A DNA stretch of 64,000 nt from Hyalella azteca (GCF_000764305.2 NW_025935765.1:434001-498000), one strand, 5' to 3'. Shown: positions 47,831-61,124, numbered from the stretch's first letter. The notes: generated by a model not told the origin, from the sequence alone. Translations and numbers: made by a program.

Positions 47831-50696
47831 TTAATTCTTAACGATCTTCATAGGTAGACTTCCCCTACGTGATATGCTTACATTCTACATTTGGCAAGTT
47901 TCACATCAAAATTATTTAGCATTCGCGGAAACAAACAATTGACTTCCAGGCTAAAGATACTAGCCTCTAAAACTCAAGGAGAGATTTGTTTCGTTGTGCA
48001 TATAAACGAAAAAAAATCATAATTTTATACTCAGACTTACACATATTAAGGGCATCGAACAAACGGTCAAGGTTTTTTTTATCGACTGTGGTTCTCGTAG
48101 TGACATCGAAAAGCCTGACGATTTTAGGAGAACTAAATCCCTTCACTTAGCCTCTATTGCAAAGAGTGGAATGACGCTACACGGGATCGTATATTGTAAA
48201 TAAATTGTACTCAAGCGATTCTAAAAGTGAATAGTATTCTTTTCCCAGTCATATGAGTTTATTGGTAGAATAATTCGTTGCGTGTTAGCAAAAAAAAACG
48301 CAAGCAACATTACCCAATAATACAATTGGATTAAATGACAGAAATCAAATGATTAACCATTTCAGCAATTTTTGTGACAAAAAGAAGAATTCAATTTGTG
48401 AAATAATTTTCACTCTACAATTTCTCATCAGAACTAATTAAAATACTGTACATTTTTTCGCAGAACAAATGGAAGTTGCCCACATAATTTTCATAACTGT
48501 GATGGTTCTCATCCTGCTCAAGCCTAGCCCTCAGCAGGTCTTGTTGAGATCGCTAAGCACATCATTACGGCCTCTTTACTAGAATAATCTTGTGAACGTT
48601 CGTTAGCGGAGCCTACTTCCATTCGGCTCTGTTGCAGCCGGGCATTCACTCAAGAGATGCTACAAAAATCATGCCATTCAGTTCGTTGTTGAAGCAGGAT
48701 TCTTCAAGTTATAATTAACGTTTGGCTATAGAATCGACAAACGACAAATACAACGTTGAAGCAGACGGAAACGGAAGACTAGTCCGGTATGAATATATCT
48801 ATATTTTAATTTTGAAGCGAAAGATGAAAGAATTCCTATCACGGAGAATTAACAATTAGAAATAATCACTTTCTATATCTTGAAAAAATCTCCACCGAAA
48901 CGTTCAGAAATATAGCTTTTACAGCTTTTACTAGTAGTTAGATAAATAGTGGATACCTTTATCATTGTTTGACGATGCGGCGCATCCAAACATTTTTTTA
49001 AAAGGAACAAACTAGAAAATTCCTAATTAATTTTGTGAGTTTGGTGTGTCAATTACGTTTTAAAATGAAGCCTGGTGCGAAAAAAATGCGACACACTCCT
49101 ACTAATTTTGAAAGTTTATTCATAGATAAACATATTGGGGAGAAGACAAACCTTACTAAATTTGTCAACTTCGATAATTACCACACGTACAATGATTACC
49201 ACAGTTCCATAATATCACGGGTATTCACTAGTCACCGTTGTATAAGGTGAGGATGATTTAACATACAATCTTCGACCACTCACCAGCAGGTGCGCCAAAA
49301 TGACCACGTAACCTACATGAATTATGAAGGCTGATCCCTCATCTCCCAATTTAGCTTTGAACAACTCATGCATTAAGTAAAACTACGTCACTGGCTAGCT
49401 TATATAGGCACTCCTCTACAGCACACCTACTAGGTGTACCGAGCCTTTCCCTATTCCTACCTAAATTATATACTTTCACGATCCTAAGTATGAGATTCAT
49501 GATAGACTCCGTGAGAGTCCGTTACATCACATCCACAGTTTTCTTGAATTTAAATAAGCAAATCATTTCAACGTCTCTACTACATAACATTTCGGGACGG
49601 CTGAAAACAAGTACGCATCGGGAAGCATGCCTGGAGAAGATGTAGGAAATTTGATTGGCTTTGAACCAATAACGAAGATTCTGACTCTTAATGGGTGCGT
49701 TTCAGTTGACAGTTGGGTTGGTTGACATTATTGACGAAGAATATTCCTGATGTAGAAGGCGGCATATATTGCTTTAATTTATCGAGATACGTACGTGGAG
49801 AAATCCAAGAGGTTATTTTACAATGTCACCTCAAAGAATTTATACAAATCCCATATAAATGAGCGAAATTTGAAAAAAACGATAATTTAAAAATTGAAAA
49901 ACTTATACGGCACTGTAAAAGTTCAATTTCACCAATCATCCGTAGTTTAACTGAGAGGTAAAGAATCTTGGGAAACCTTTTCTTCATCGTGAACATAGCT
50001 CTGAGTTTAATCATAAATGAAGCTGTCTGCAGACGTGGTGTACCGTTTCCTTGTTCATAATGCACGTCTGGCGCCAGAATTTCGTGACAAGACTGATGGT
50101 TGACCAATTTCGTAAACTTAATTCAAAATTACGTAAGCCATTTCATTGAAATTATTCACAATGTTATCTTTCATCGCATTCTTCTTTTCGGAATCTAAGA
50201 CGTGTGTGTTTCGGCGCTGAATTGAAAGTAAGATTACCATTTAAGTAGACTACAGATCATTCAGATCCAGTCTTGCATACACTGCCTGATGTAACTCCTA
50301 TGAATGCTTCCAGGTGAGAGAGAGCAAGAAGCAAGTGGAGGTCGCAATTGTCTCTCGTTTGGTATAGAAATACGACCTAAACTTCCATACATACACAAGC
50401 TAAGCACAATGGAAATAGCTGTGTTTAATTTTGAACACAAATTACAGAGGGAATTTCAATGGGTGAGGCCGATTTCAAAAGCTAGTTTTTCCTTCTAATT
50501 TATGAAGGATTTCAGTACAATAAATAAATCACTCAATCTGTCTGGATTCCTTCTCTCATTCAAAGTGAATGACTGAATTGAAGGATCATCATTTAAAAAA
50601 TATTAACACATCATAAATAGATGTAATTTTTTTGAACTCCGCGACAGATAGATACAAATTACGTTCAAAAGAGACAAAGTGTTCGAAAGCCAACAA
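47831..50696. other. Non-coding stretch
   Basis: No gene or repeat that I can support. Short frames at 49035, 49826 and 50304 lack splice or start context. Confidence 0.45.
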
Positions 50697-50707
50697 TTTA
50701 TTTTATT
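50697..50707 (-). terminator. Overlapping polyadenylation signals
   Basis: TTTATT at 50697-50702 and 50702-50707 reads as two AATAAA hexamers on the minus strand, 27-32 bases past the stop of the membrane-segment exon. The distance is short but possible. Confidence 0.4.
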
Positions 50708-50733
50708 TTAATTTACACACAAGTATGTGAAAT

Positions 50734-50937
50734 TTAGCCCTGAAAGAGTGAGATATATTGTCCGCGAGGAAGGTGAGGGCCAGACCTGTGATGTGTGGAG
50801 ACCCAGGAAAGGTAAGTAGTGAGTAAGGTATGCAGGAGCACGCTGGCAACGGAAAATAGAGCCACCAGAGCAGGAACATACCAGCTTATTTTAGCAGCAC
50901 CACTGCCGAAAACGTGACATGGAATGCTATACAGGAG
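50734..50937 (-). CDS. Terminal exon with a membrane segment, unassigned
   Basis: Seen: on the minus strand the acceptor CTGTATGTGTTTCAG ends at 50938. The only open frame starts LLYSIPCHVFGSGAAKISW and contains a long hydrophobic stretch (WYVPALVALFSVASVLL and on through LLTTYLSWV). It finishes with a His/Arg/Pro-rich tail and GQYISLFQG before TAA at 50736-50734. Two AATAAA signals (50702-50697 and 50707-50702) follow within 40 bases. The other two frames contain early stops. Inferred: the last coding exon of a membrane protein whose other exons lie at higher coordinates. The short 3' untranslated region and the lack of a recognised family keep confidence moderate. Confidence 0.5.
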   Translation of the reverse strand, partial: LLYSIPCHVFGSGAAKISWYVPALVALFSVASVLLHTLLTTYLSWVSTHHRSGPHLPRGQYISLFQG

Positions 50938-51061
50938 CTGAAACACATACAGTAGAGTGAATAATATATCAGAGTACAGAAAGCGCCGAATCAATTAGGT
51001 TCTTGGGCAATTGTTATTTCTTTTAATGGATTAATGCATAATTTTTCTCTACTCCTGCGAT

Positions 51062-51265
51062 TTATTCCGTCCAGCAGGCGAGACGTCTTGCCGAGGCTTC
51101 CCTGTATCCCTTATACGCGGTAATCATGTCCATGTATTGCTGGTAATACAACCGCTGTCGCCGGCACAGAATAAGCTCTTATAAACGGGCGTCTCTTTCG
51201 GTCTGGAGTTCCTTCTTCATTTGCAGCTGCCGAGACCCGCAACATGGGAGATTCTTCTCCCGCAT
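51062..51265 (-). pseudogene. Coding-like relic with an in-frame TAA, unassigned
   Basis: One minus-strand frame reads MREKNLPCCGSRQLQMKKEL and continues to TAA (51181-51179). It then continues ELILCRRQRLYYQQYMDM, ITAYKGYREASARRLACWTE, to TAA at 51064-51062. The charged, helix-like composition on both sides of the first stop suggests one former protein with a nonsense change. An overlapping frame (51111-51329) is also open, so the choice of frame is uncertain. No family was recognised. Confidence 0.33.
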
Positions 51266-54200
51266 TCGTACGTCCGGCGTAAGCTGAGTGTGATTTACTG
51301 CCCTCTAAATTATGGAGACTAAACTTCAAGGACTAAATTTCCCGAGCCCTTCCCGAGAAAAGGGATGACCCTCGTACAAATAGAAATTGAATGCTGGAAA
51401 CTAGATGTTTAATAAAAGTGGAAACTAGATGTTAAAAATAATTTTGAGGAATTCGCCAGTTCAATAATTATAATTTCTTAATACAACATTTTTTCCAACT
51501 AATGCTAACAAGAATGAACAAGAATAATAAGAATTTGAATTAATCTTAAATTAAACTCATTATGAAAAATTAAAATACGGCAGCCATGCATACTCGCGAG
51601 AAGAATGACTGTATTACATTTGAATAGCCATGTGAAAAATACAGTAGTTCACATCGGTACGGAACATAAGCTTAGGCAAACGAACAAAAAATTTGACACC
51701 GTTCAGATATCAACCAGGTTAATCCCGTGAATAAAATGCACGGAAAATTATGACAGTCACCGAATGAGCGGAGACCCTTTTAGCATGCATCCGATAAATA
51801 TTATTACAAATAATATTAATAACAAAGAAACACAAAAAACACGGGATGCAAATTTTAAGCTTAAATTCAGATAGCATCGCTGAGAGAAACGTTAATTGGG
51901 GAGGGCCAGTGAAAAATTTAGACTGTTTGACCTATTGAAAGGAGTGCCCGGAATAGCCTTGATGTTAGTAATGCTGTTGGGAGAGGCAGGCAGCGCGGCG
52001 GTCGCCTTTGTCGTGAGCAAGACCGATGGCTGGTCGGGACGGAGGTCAAAATGAGAGCAACGTAACACGACGGAAGCGACCTAAAGGAGGTAGAAATGCG
52101 GCAACCGCGGACCAAACTAAAGAAAGTGGACAACATATTTGGTAGAAAGACAACATCAGGAATTATGTGATTGCAACGAGCATGAATATTCCATAGGCTA
52201 GATGCGAGAAAAGAAGAAAAAGAAATAACCTTCGATGGTAGTGGTTTGCTTGAGTATTGAAGACTTTTACACATTGATTACGATCAGAACCGAGAAAAAA
52301 AATAAATTTTGTATCCAGTAGTATCGAAGACATTTTTTAGACGAAAATTAACATGAAAAAATAACGTTTTTGATCGAGTAAACCATTCTAGGAACCGGAC
52401 AATAGGAGCGTATTTTGAACTTTCGCTGTTTACATTTTTTTTGAACAACACAAACGATTCATTAATTTATTTAGTCATTCATCAAAATAACTAATGAAAT
52501 TCTAGAAACTTTCAGAACGCATCAACCATTCCACTTATATCATCTATACACTAATAGTAATAATGACAACAACATTGCGCAATAATACGATCGTTTTGTC
52601 GAAATATCGAGTAATTCAAAGCTACATTGCGTCATATGCACGTAAGCGTGCAACAGAGGAGTCATGAGCGGCTCACGCTCCCACCACGGCCATCATCACG
52701 AGACATTTTCTAGTCATTCTCCGTAAGCGGGATTGTCTGACCGTAACCAATTCAGAGACTATTCTCTCACAGTGAAATAACGACACCATGATGATATGAT
52801 CGAGCGTCGTCGGTCGTTTTCTTAGCTATGAGCATGGGGTTTCTTAATATTAATATGTATAATTAGGTATACTTTCAGTTCCCTTCACAGCATAGCAGTA
52901 GACTGATATAATAGTGGAGCGTCTTCTCCTTAGAAATAGTTAGTAGAATGTTGGAAAATTTAATTTCTCTGATTCCGAGAGGAGAGTCTGTATCTTTGCT
53001 TCGAAAGTGTTTCTTAAGCAAATTTGAATCAAGCTCTCTGATTTACTGCGATCTGACAAAAAAGTGATACCGACAGCATTACCCAAAATAATTATCATTA
53101 TGAGCGTATTATTGGTTAAGTAAGCAGCGCCAGGAACAATTTGTCGCTAATGACAGCGAATATTTAGTTGAATCGGAAGAAAAAAAATCATTATTATTTC
53201 CGCCACGTTAATTTTGTGAAAAAATAACTGAGAGTTTTCTAAGGATCGCAAGCAGATGCAGGGAGCCTATGAGCCTCAATGATATAAATCCCGCAGTGAA
53301 GCCAAGCCTCGTCCAACATTTTCCTCACCTCCTACACGTCTCCCCACTCGTCTCTCCTCCCACTCAGTCAACAATGACTTGCGGGAGTGAACTACCGTCG
53401 GGGTCATGACGTCACATGAACGAATGCTGGTCCTCCTGTGCAACCAAGCGAAGTGTTTGAGCTGAGAACCATTCCTTGTATGGCTCCTCGGTCCCATGCA
53501 ATTCCTTCATCTTATATACGATTACGATACTTACAAGTACTTACAACTTCGTTAAGATCTCAAATGATCGCTATTCTAATTTCGACCAAAATTTTAACGA
53601 TTGAAGTTGCCAAATACCTTAAAATTTAAAATCGTCATCGTAAGAATTTTTCGCTATGCAGCCAATTAGGCGAAATGGTGAAGATGATATATATAACACA
53701 GTTTGTGTTTAAAGAGCAACCAAGACGAAATACTCGTGACGTTGCGCCAGAATCATACATATTTAAGAAAAATATGAATACATGTAAGAATGCCCCAAAC
53801 CTGTGCATTCTTGTTAATACGACACTACGAGAACCAATACAAATGAAATAAAAGTGAGTGTGTGTTCATCGTGAATAACTAATGACGTTCAGTATCATTG
53901 GTGAACATCTGGTGGGATAATTTTCTTTATCCTGAAACTATATGTTATGTCGACATATTTTTTACAACAGCTCGAAAAAGATATTCGATGTGTCCAAAGC
54001 TCGCTCCATAATAGATGAATGAAATAATTGAACTAGAAGGAAGAGATTTAAAATTAAACTCTACGATGCCGTAAAATAATCCAAAGCATAGAAACAGTTA
54101 CTAATTTCTATAACACGAGACTGAACAAGAAGTTGACACCGTTGAAGTGAACCGAATAAATAGATAAATTTTTATTTTTGAATGCTAAGAAAAAAAGCAG

Positions 54201-56689
54201 CGGCTGTAAACTGATCCAGACGAAGCTTGCGACGGCTTTCTGGCTCGCCTCGTTAAAAAGTGTCAAATTTGAGTCAAGAGGCGGCAAGTCCCATCATTCT
54301 CTGCAGAAGGAAACCGAGCCGCTGTAAAATAAACGCAAATCGCCTTCAAGTAAGGCGAGAGGTTGGCATGGCAAGGCTCATACGAAAGCTATGGTTATGA
54401 CCAACGAATGAAATACGCGAGCAGCCTGAGTCAAGAGGTACTCAGATGAAAATTTACGTGTTTTAAGAGTTGGCAAAAGATTTCTAATCGTTGGCCAACA
54501 AATTTAACCCGTAATATTCGTATAAATAGGGGAATACCAATGTGGTACCTATTGAGAGGCTCGAAAAATCAAAAGGATGTTGTACAGTCTTTTGTTTTTG
54601 AGGAGAAAAATAAATCCTTACAATATACAACGAAGAGAAAAGTTCAATTGTCTTTTGCAGAAATAATTTTTTTATCAACTGCTTGATGTGAGCACACGAG
54701 CTTTTTTGACTAAAATACAACATGAAGCACAACACAAGGCTCACAACGAGCGAACTGATCGAGATAATTTAATAGTTTCATGGGTACATGCATTTCAGAT
54801 CGTGAAGGCTTGCAGCAATAGATCAGTTTGAAGTTCCCTTGATACACTAATTTATTGGCACATGTGATCAAGGATATAAATATAATTTTATTACATTGAA
54901 GTAGAATTGTAAATGAAAATTAAAAATTATGTAACCTCAGTAATTACTCCCGAAATGTAGGCTAGTTTAGGCTTGATTCGAGCAACCAATTGACTTCTAG
55001 AATATTGCGAAAATTTCAAAGAATGATGCTCAGTTAAGGAGGTTTACTTTGAGTCAACTTAAATTTATGATGGAATACGTTCAAATTACAGCTAATCGAT
55101 AAATTTTTGGACATATTTTCGCATAAGAAAGTGGCAAAATATCGAGAAAACTATGCGCATGCAAATACATTGATGCTCATACCTCGCATGCCCAAAAATA
55201 ATTATCTAAACATATTCTCGTTTTCTGACGGCAGCGAAATTGAGTGTAAAGAACTCTTACGAATTTTACTTTACCTACGAATTTTAACATTGCGCGGAGT
55301 CAATATTACATTTCTGGCTCGCCGATATAATGAATCCGAACAGGGAACATTTGATTTTCGGCTATAGCAACGAAATTTGTACTAGGCAAGCTCTGGGACG
55401 GTTTCCGGTTCCAATGATGATTAAATGTTAGCGAAAATGTTATCGAAATTGAATCGCGTCGAGTGACAGATGCCACGCATATGCCAACAAATATAGGGTG
55501 CTGGTATTCGTAACTCACTAGCAGCTAGAAATGTGGAGAGGTAAAGTGAGATGTGCAATGCAAACAGGAACGAATGCTCGGAATCTAAAGTGAACGATAA
55601 GAAGCGAACTTATTACTCTTATTAATTTATTATTATTGCTATACATTATTACTATTAATTTATTTTTTAATATTTAAATGTATAACTCTTATCAATCTAT
55701 TGCGCATTTTTAATGCGCTGCCTTAGTAACTTTTGAGCAAGTTCATTCAAATTATTTAAAAGAAGTTTTAAAAATCGATTGGCATTTTGATCGCTGTTAT
55801 TTAATGTACCTTTTCCAGTGGCATTGTGCATACTACTAAACCACTTGCATTTTGCAGATCATTCGAGTCCTGATAAATTTGATAGTCCTGATAAATTTGA
55901 TGCAAAGCCGCATTTGGCCAAAAATCAAACACATTTGGAATTCAAACACATTTTGGACACTACAACTAAACGGTGTCTTATTTAATTAGTTCAGATTGAA
56001 GAAAAATGTTCGGTCTTTGGAAATCATCACCAATCACGTAGGTGGAAATTTCGAGAAGGAATAAATATTCTTGATATTTGACTGCGAGAATAATTAAGTC
56101 TTAATCTGAACAGCATTTTCAGATGCACAGTTTTAAAGCTCACAGACAACATGAGGATCAGAGAGAGGCTAAGAATGTAAGTGAATACCCGCGCACAAGG
56201 TATGCTAATTATGCACACAATCAAAGCCGTGAGGTACATTCAAAGTAACGTAGGAGCGTCCTGTGTATTGTTAAACAAAACTCGAGACTCGAATCCACAA
56301 TAGAACCCAACTTAGAAATGTACCAGAAACTACGAAATAGTACGAAATATTATGGCGGATATGAGCCAATAATCAACTCATTCTCAAGGAGGGAAGGACA
56401 CTTGTTCACAAAATGACGAAGCGAGAACAAGACACGTTCGCAAGAATTTAAGAGCAAAGTAAAACTCTTCCTCAATGTAAAACTAAGTGAGTAACTCATT
56501 CACTGCGAGCGTAGAGGATATTTTACTTCAAAAAGTACAAGCGAATTAATAATTTTCACGAGCGGCTATTCAGATTGAAATAGAAATTTACTCGGAATGG
56601 TGTTAAAAAAAAAGCTCGAGTAAGAGTAAGGTTGTGGCCACTGATAATTATAGATGACATTTCAGATTAATTGTCTTTATCAAACTAGT
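51266..56689. other. Long stretch without a supported gene
   Basis: A GC-richer patch at 51940-52120 is open on both strands (minus 118 codons at 51918-52274), with no recognised family. A small duplication of GGAAACTAGATGTT lies near 51396-51432. The rest is AT-rich. Confidence 0.4.
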
Positions 56690-56898
56690 TTAGAATTTGG
56701 AAACGATTGCTAAGCCCGGATCCTCCACGTTGCTTGTAATTTTTATCAGTTCTGAGACCTCCTCTACGAAGAGGCGCGACGCAGGGGCTGGCTGCTCGCT
56801 CACAAAGTGCTTTGTGTGACGGCACTGAACGGCACCGAGGTCGGGGCGAGACGTGAGGTCGATGTGGGTCCCAACACTCATGGGTAACAAAAGAAATC
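56690..56898 (-). CDS. Probable terminal exon, unassigned
   Basis: Seen: on the minus strand the acceptor CTCTTACTGTGAG ends at 56899. The frame then reads FLLLPMSVGTHIDLTSRP, DLGAVQCRHTKHFVSEQP, APASRLFVEEVSELIKITSN and ends AIVSKF before TAA (56692-56690). Third positions are rich in C and G in AT-rich surroundings, and the peptide has a balanced composition, both typical of real coding sequence. A second minus frame (56685-56927) overlaps but is Arg/Pro/Cys-rich and looks like a shadow. No AATAAA lies close downstream. Inferred: the C-terminal exon of an unidentified protein; an ATG within it (56890) leaves a short single-exon gene possible. Confidence 0.5.
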
Positions 56899-58552
56899 CT
56901 CACAGTAAGAGAATGAAATTCCCACAACGAATAGAATGAATAAGCTGAATAATTAAGTAATTCTTCTTCGTAAATTTTTGTTCGGAGGGCTAGAGGTTAA
57001 GGATACTTTGGTATGCTTTTAGAACAACTGCTTCTATGAAAATCAACGGAATCCAAGATTAAGCAATAATTTTGGTAATTGAGTGACGGAAGAATTAGTA
57101 AATTCCGGCTTTAGCAGAGGCAAGCCGCGCTACAATAATAATTGTACCTTGAAGGGGAGAATATTCCGCTATAATTCATAGAAAACTTTTTGCCGCAATT
57201 GCCGGAGTACCATGAAAAATTGTATGTTTTGCTCGTAGGTTTTAGTTAAATGGCACATAAATTTGCAGAAACATAAACAAGTAAATTACAAAGTACATAT
57301 ACAACATTACATAACACAAGAAAACCCAATATAAATTATAATCAAAATAAATGTATGATTTTCGGTCTTAATGAGTTCGAACATTGAAGTTCAATAGTCT
57401 TACAATTCAACACATTTCTTCAACATTTCTTCTTCGTTTTAGAAACAAAACAGCCATTAACCGTAACTTACTGATAATAATTAAGCAGTTTGAATTGATC
57501 GGTATCACTCATGCATACATTCTTATTATCTCACAGTCAGTCACGATAATACTGAATTGAAAGCGAACCCATAATGCTCAGAACCACTCTTCTGAATTGC
57601 ACCACGCTATGACATCACAAAATCTCTTTAATACTGGTGGAAAATTTAGGTTTTTCTTCTCGTCACACACATCGTAGAAATAAATCTTCACTTTTTTATT
57701 GCAATGTAGACAACGAGGATAGTAACTTAGACTGAAACGTTCAAAAAAGGACAAGACCGGCGGCTGCGCCTCGCAACGCAGTCTGGCCCCTAGTGACTCC
57801 GCCGCTGATCGTTCTTCAGCCAGAGGCGAGAGGTGAGACTTCAGTGTTCTTCCAAGGTACAGCGGTTCCTGTGTGTGTGTGTAAGTGCACGACTGTGTGA
57901 GTGTGTGTATGAAAGAAGGCGTGTGCAGGTATGTGTGTGAAAAGCGTATTCGCTTTGCTTCCTCGGTCGTATTCGTGTGTGGGTCCGGGAACTGGGTTCA
58001 TGGTTAAACAGGCTGACGTACAGGGATTAGAGTTTGCGTGTAAACGTGGCACAAATTTAGGAAGGGCAAACTCGATGAAAGCATACGAATGAGTGTGAAG
58101 GCAAGAAGCTGGTAATACTCATTTAGTATGAGCTCTATTGTAAGGGGCAACAAATTCTGGGGAATCTTTGTGAAATGCCTTCAGGGCTTCAATTTTTTTT
58201 TAATCTGGCGTGTAAATGAGTTCGTATCGACAAGAAAAAAGTTCTACCATTCGAAAAGTTAAGTTTTTTTTACAAGATTCGAGTTTCTGTCAGTCGAGAA
58301 AGGTTATGTTCATTTGAAAACGAGCTTATATAATACGCACACGTATTTACGCAATTTACGCTCAGGTGAACGCTCAGCGTGCGTAGTCGTGTACGTGACA
58401 TGGCAGGAGTGCGCGTGGGTTGTGCGCATGCGCGGGCGGTCGGCTGCAACATAGGAGGTGGGTTGCCTGCTCTCTAGCAGGAAGGAGACCCTAGCGCCGC
58501 CCACACTTATTCCTTTTTTTTCTCAACTTCCTTCATGTGGCACTTTTATCAG
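56899..58552. other. Stretch without a supported gene
   Basis: It contains the GT-rich repeat and CpG-rich patches at 57745-57840 and 58330-58510. Such patches could mark a promoter, but no start site or exon is clear. Confidence 0.4.
57872..57940. repeat. GT-rich simple repeat
   Basis: Interrupted GTGTGTGTGT and GAGTGTGTGTATG runs. They create an apparent His/Thr-rich frame on the minus strand that I do not treat as coding. Confidence 0.75.
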
Positions 58553-58667
58553 CGGCGTATCCTTTGGAGGAACCTGCGTAGCTGTCGTCGTACAATTACA
58601 GAACCAGGGTGGAAAAGGAGCTCGACTCGGCCTCAAGACTTCCACTTATTTTTGTATTAAATTATGA
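58553..58667 (+). CDS. Possible terminal exon, unassigned
   Basis: The acceptor follows a long pyrimidine tract (CCTTTTTTTTCTCAACTTCC, then TTTTATCAG at 58552). The frame then reads GVSFGGTCVAVVVQLQNQG, GKGARLGLKTSTYFCIKL, with TGA at 58665-58667. The 38 codons look like protein, with alternating hydrophobic residues and basic glycines, but the stretch is short and no family was recognised. The same frame is also open upstream to ATG 58458, so an unspliced reading is possible. Confidence 0.33.
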
Positions 58668-59628
58668 AATGACGGATTTAACGATATGAAATAACCTCAG
58701 ACGGATTTAGTTATTTTCTCATTTGTCATCGAGGCTCCAGCTTTACGGCTTTAATGAGAATATACACAAATTAATGTTATTTTTGGATTATCGTTTATTT
58801 TGAATGGAGTATAATTCTTAAGTAACAATCTTTGACTCTACAAGAGCCAAAGGTTTTATTTAATTTTTGAATTAATCCCACTGTACGAAGTAAGCGAAAG
58901 TTAACCGGAAAATACATAACTTACACATCATTTATTTTGCAATTGAAAATACATATTTCAGGACAAGACGGCGACTCTAACGATCATGTTGGACGCGTCA
59001 AGAGAAGTACATACGGCACTGAACTGCTCTGCTTGGTTCATCTCAGAAATTGGAAGCTAGTATATTCACAATGATAATAAGAAATATAGCATGTAAACGT
59101 ATGCATAACCTAATTAATGACTCCTGGAGCGATGCATAGTTTGTGTTAAATATTAAGAATATACATGGAAATAATTGTAAATAAATATCACTTACATGAC
59201 GACCGATGACGATAGCTTAAACCTTCGAGACAAATCCTTCAGAAAGGAGAATTTTCATACGCGCTGCAAATATATTTTGTTAGAACATAGAAATGTGATA
59301 AGACTTCTTTAAACTCTGAATTTATTCTAAAAATTTTCAATTAATAATTAATTTGCCCAAATACAAGGAAAAGTACATTTAATTTCGCATTCATTAGTGC
59401 GCATGGCGATTTAATAAATTTTTTAGGAAGTACACTACGACACAGCGAAGTGTCGCGTGAATACAGTTTGCAGGTCAACATAGCAACGCATGCAGGGTCG
59501 ACAAAATTTGCCGAGAAAGCACAGAGAACATTGTGAGAATATTCTCTGTTAAAATAGCAGGCCGAGTATGAGTTCGCCTTTAATGAAATATCCTTGCAAG
59601 GTCCTAAGTAGCTCTCTTTTTTTCCTAG
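58668..59628. other. Non-coding stretch between two possible exons
   Basis: AT-rich, nothing recognised. It would be intergenic or intronic, depending on whether the two candidate exons are real. Confidence 0.4.
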
Positions 59629-59774
59629 TTGCTGCCATTGAGATGAGGGAGGCAAATAAATTGAGTTCCTTTGCGACTATCAAACGGGAATTTGGGAAGG
59701 AGGTTCACGCTCGCCTGCGCCATCATAATACCTTTAATGAATTCCCAAGGAATTTGAGCAGCTGCTGCTTCTAA
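59629..59774 (+). CDS. Possible terminal exon, unassigned
   Basis: A strong acceptor (GCTCTCTTTTTTTCCTAG at 59628) precedes a frame reading AAIEMREANKLSSFATIKRE, FGKEVHARLRHHNTFNEFP, RNLSSCCF and TAA at 59772-59774. The 48 codons are charged and helix-like with fairly GC-rich codons. No polyadenylation signal lies close by. The opposite strand is open for 104 codons (59341-59655) but is less protein-like. No family was recognised. Confidence 0.3.
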
Positions 59775-60968
59775 GACGCGCCGCCTTGCAACTCAGGCCT
59801 CGTTGGGCTCAATTCAAATTACGTGTCTTGTTCAACTGCTTTATGATAGCATACAAACGAATCAAGAAATCTTTAAAGAGGTTTTCACATGTTTTAACAT
59901 TAATTAATTAATACCTTACTTTACTTTAATACACTTGAATGCTTTGAGTCATTATTGAATGAATCGAACGGATAATAAAAAAATCACTTGTTAGGATTTA
60001 AGTAGAAAGGATTTATGCCACTATTCCCAACATCGCGTATTGCCTACGAGAAAAAGTGTACAGGTATGTAGGACCAGAAAGGGATTAAAAGGATAAATGT
60101 CCTTGTCTACTTGTATTGTAGCGGCGAGCCAAAAACAAGTAGTAATGAGTGGGCTGGCTTATCTGTACATTTGAATTGATGAAAACTGGCAGCAATCTAA
60201 TGACTACGTAAGAAGGTCAGTAGGATTGAAAACATGTGAAAATAAATAATGGAACATCAAGGAAACTATTTCAAAAGTGAGGATCAAATTTATGGTACAT
60301 AGTGTCAATAATTGATAATTTATAACGTTTAAAAACTACAAATGATGAACACGTAAATTTTCCGGTATATTTTTGACATGTAATAATTGACTTAAAAAAT
60401 TTGCGTTCAAGTGGAAACTCAGTTAAATTTTTACCACTTGAAATCTCATGAACAGCAAGTAAATTCCTTTTATTGATAAAATTATGCAACAATGCCTATA
60501 AAATTATCGGATTCCTAAAAAAACATGAACCTTAATCATTAATGGGAATTATAATAAATTCTTTGCCTAGTCGTTCTTCTTGTACTTTTTCGTAACCGGA
60601 GAAAAAAATTCATAGTTGCTTGTCTAGTACCAAACAATATTTTTATCTCCAATCGTTCCTGAAAGATATTCCGTGTAGAGATTGGATGATCGTATAAAGA
60701 TAGATAAGAAGATTATTCTTCTAGTTTGATGCATCGCATGATGAAATCTTTACGAATTGCTGATGAATTTTTAAATTAATGTTTATTGACGTGCAAGTGA
60801 GAATTTCCGTCAGCGACGTGCGTTCCTGCTCCGAGGTGTTACTGAACTCTGTTTATTTTCACACAAACATCGACGTGTTTGTCTGTTTGAGCGATCCGCC
60901 CTTGCTTGCATGGTAGCTGCCCAGAAAACGATGGGAAAATTAAGCTCAATGATCAGTTCTGAATGGCG
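59775..60968. other. Non-coding stretch
   Basis: No gene or repeat was recognised. Confidence 0.5.
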
Positions 60969-61124
60969 AAAAGTGACGATTTAAAAATTAAATTTTAATT
61001 TTTTCAATCCATTTAAAATCCTTCTTAAAATTCTAGTAGGATAGTTTACCAGTTTTCAGAATTAAAGACACTTATAATTCATTGATTAAGACAAATTTAG
61101 GTCTCAGAATTGAATAAGGTAATA
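60969..61124. repeat. Diverged dispersed repeat, copy 1
   Basis: It contains AAAAGTGACGATTTAAAAATTAAA, TCAATCCATTTAAAATCC, TTCTAGTAGGATAGTTTACC, AGTTTTCAGAATTAAAG and GATTAAGACAAATTTAG, and ends GAATTGAATAAGGTAA. The same sequence of blocks occurs at 62635-62804. Confidence 0.78.

Noticed and set aside
51918..52274. 118-codon minus-strand frame rich in Ser/Arg/Leu
   Set aside because: The opposite strand is equally open across the same GC-rich patch and neither reading shows a known motif.
57816..58052. His/Thr-rich minus-strand frame
   Set aside because: It arises from the GT-rich simple repeat.
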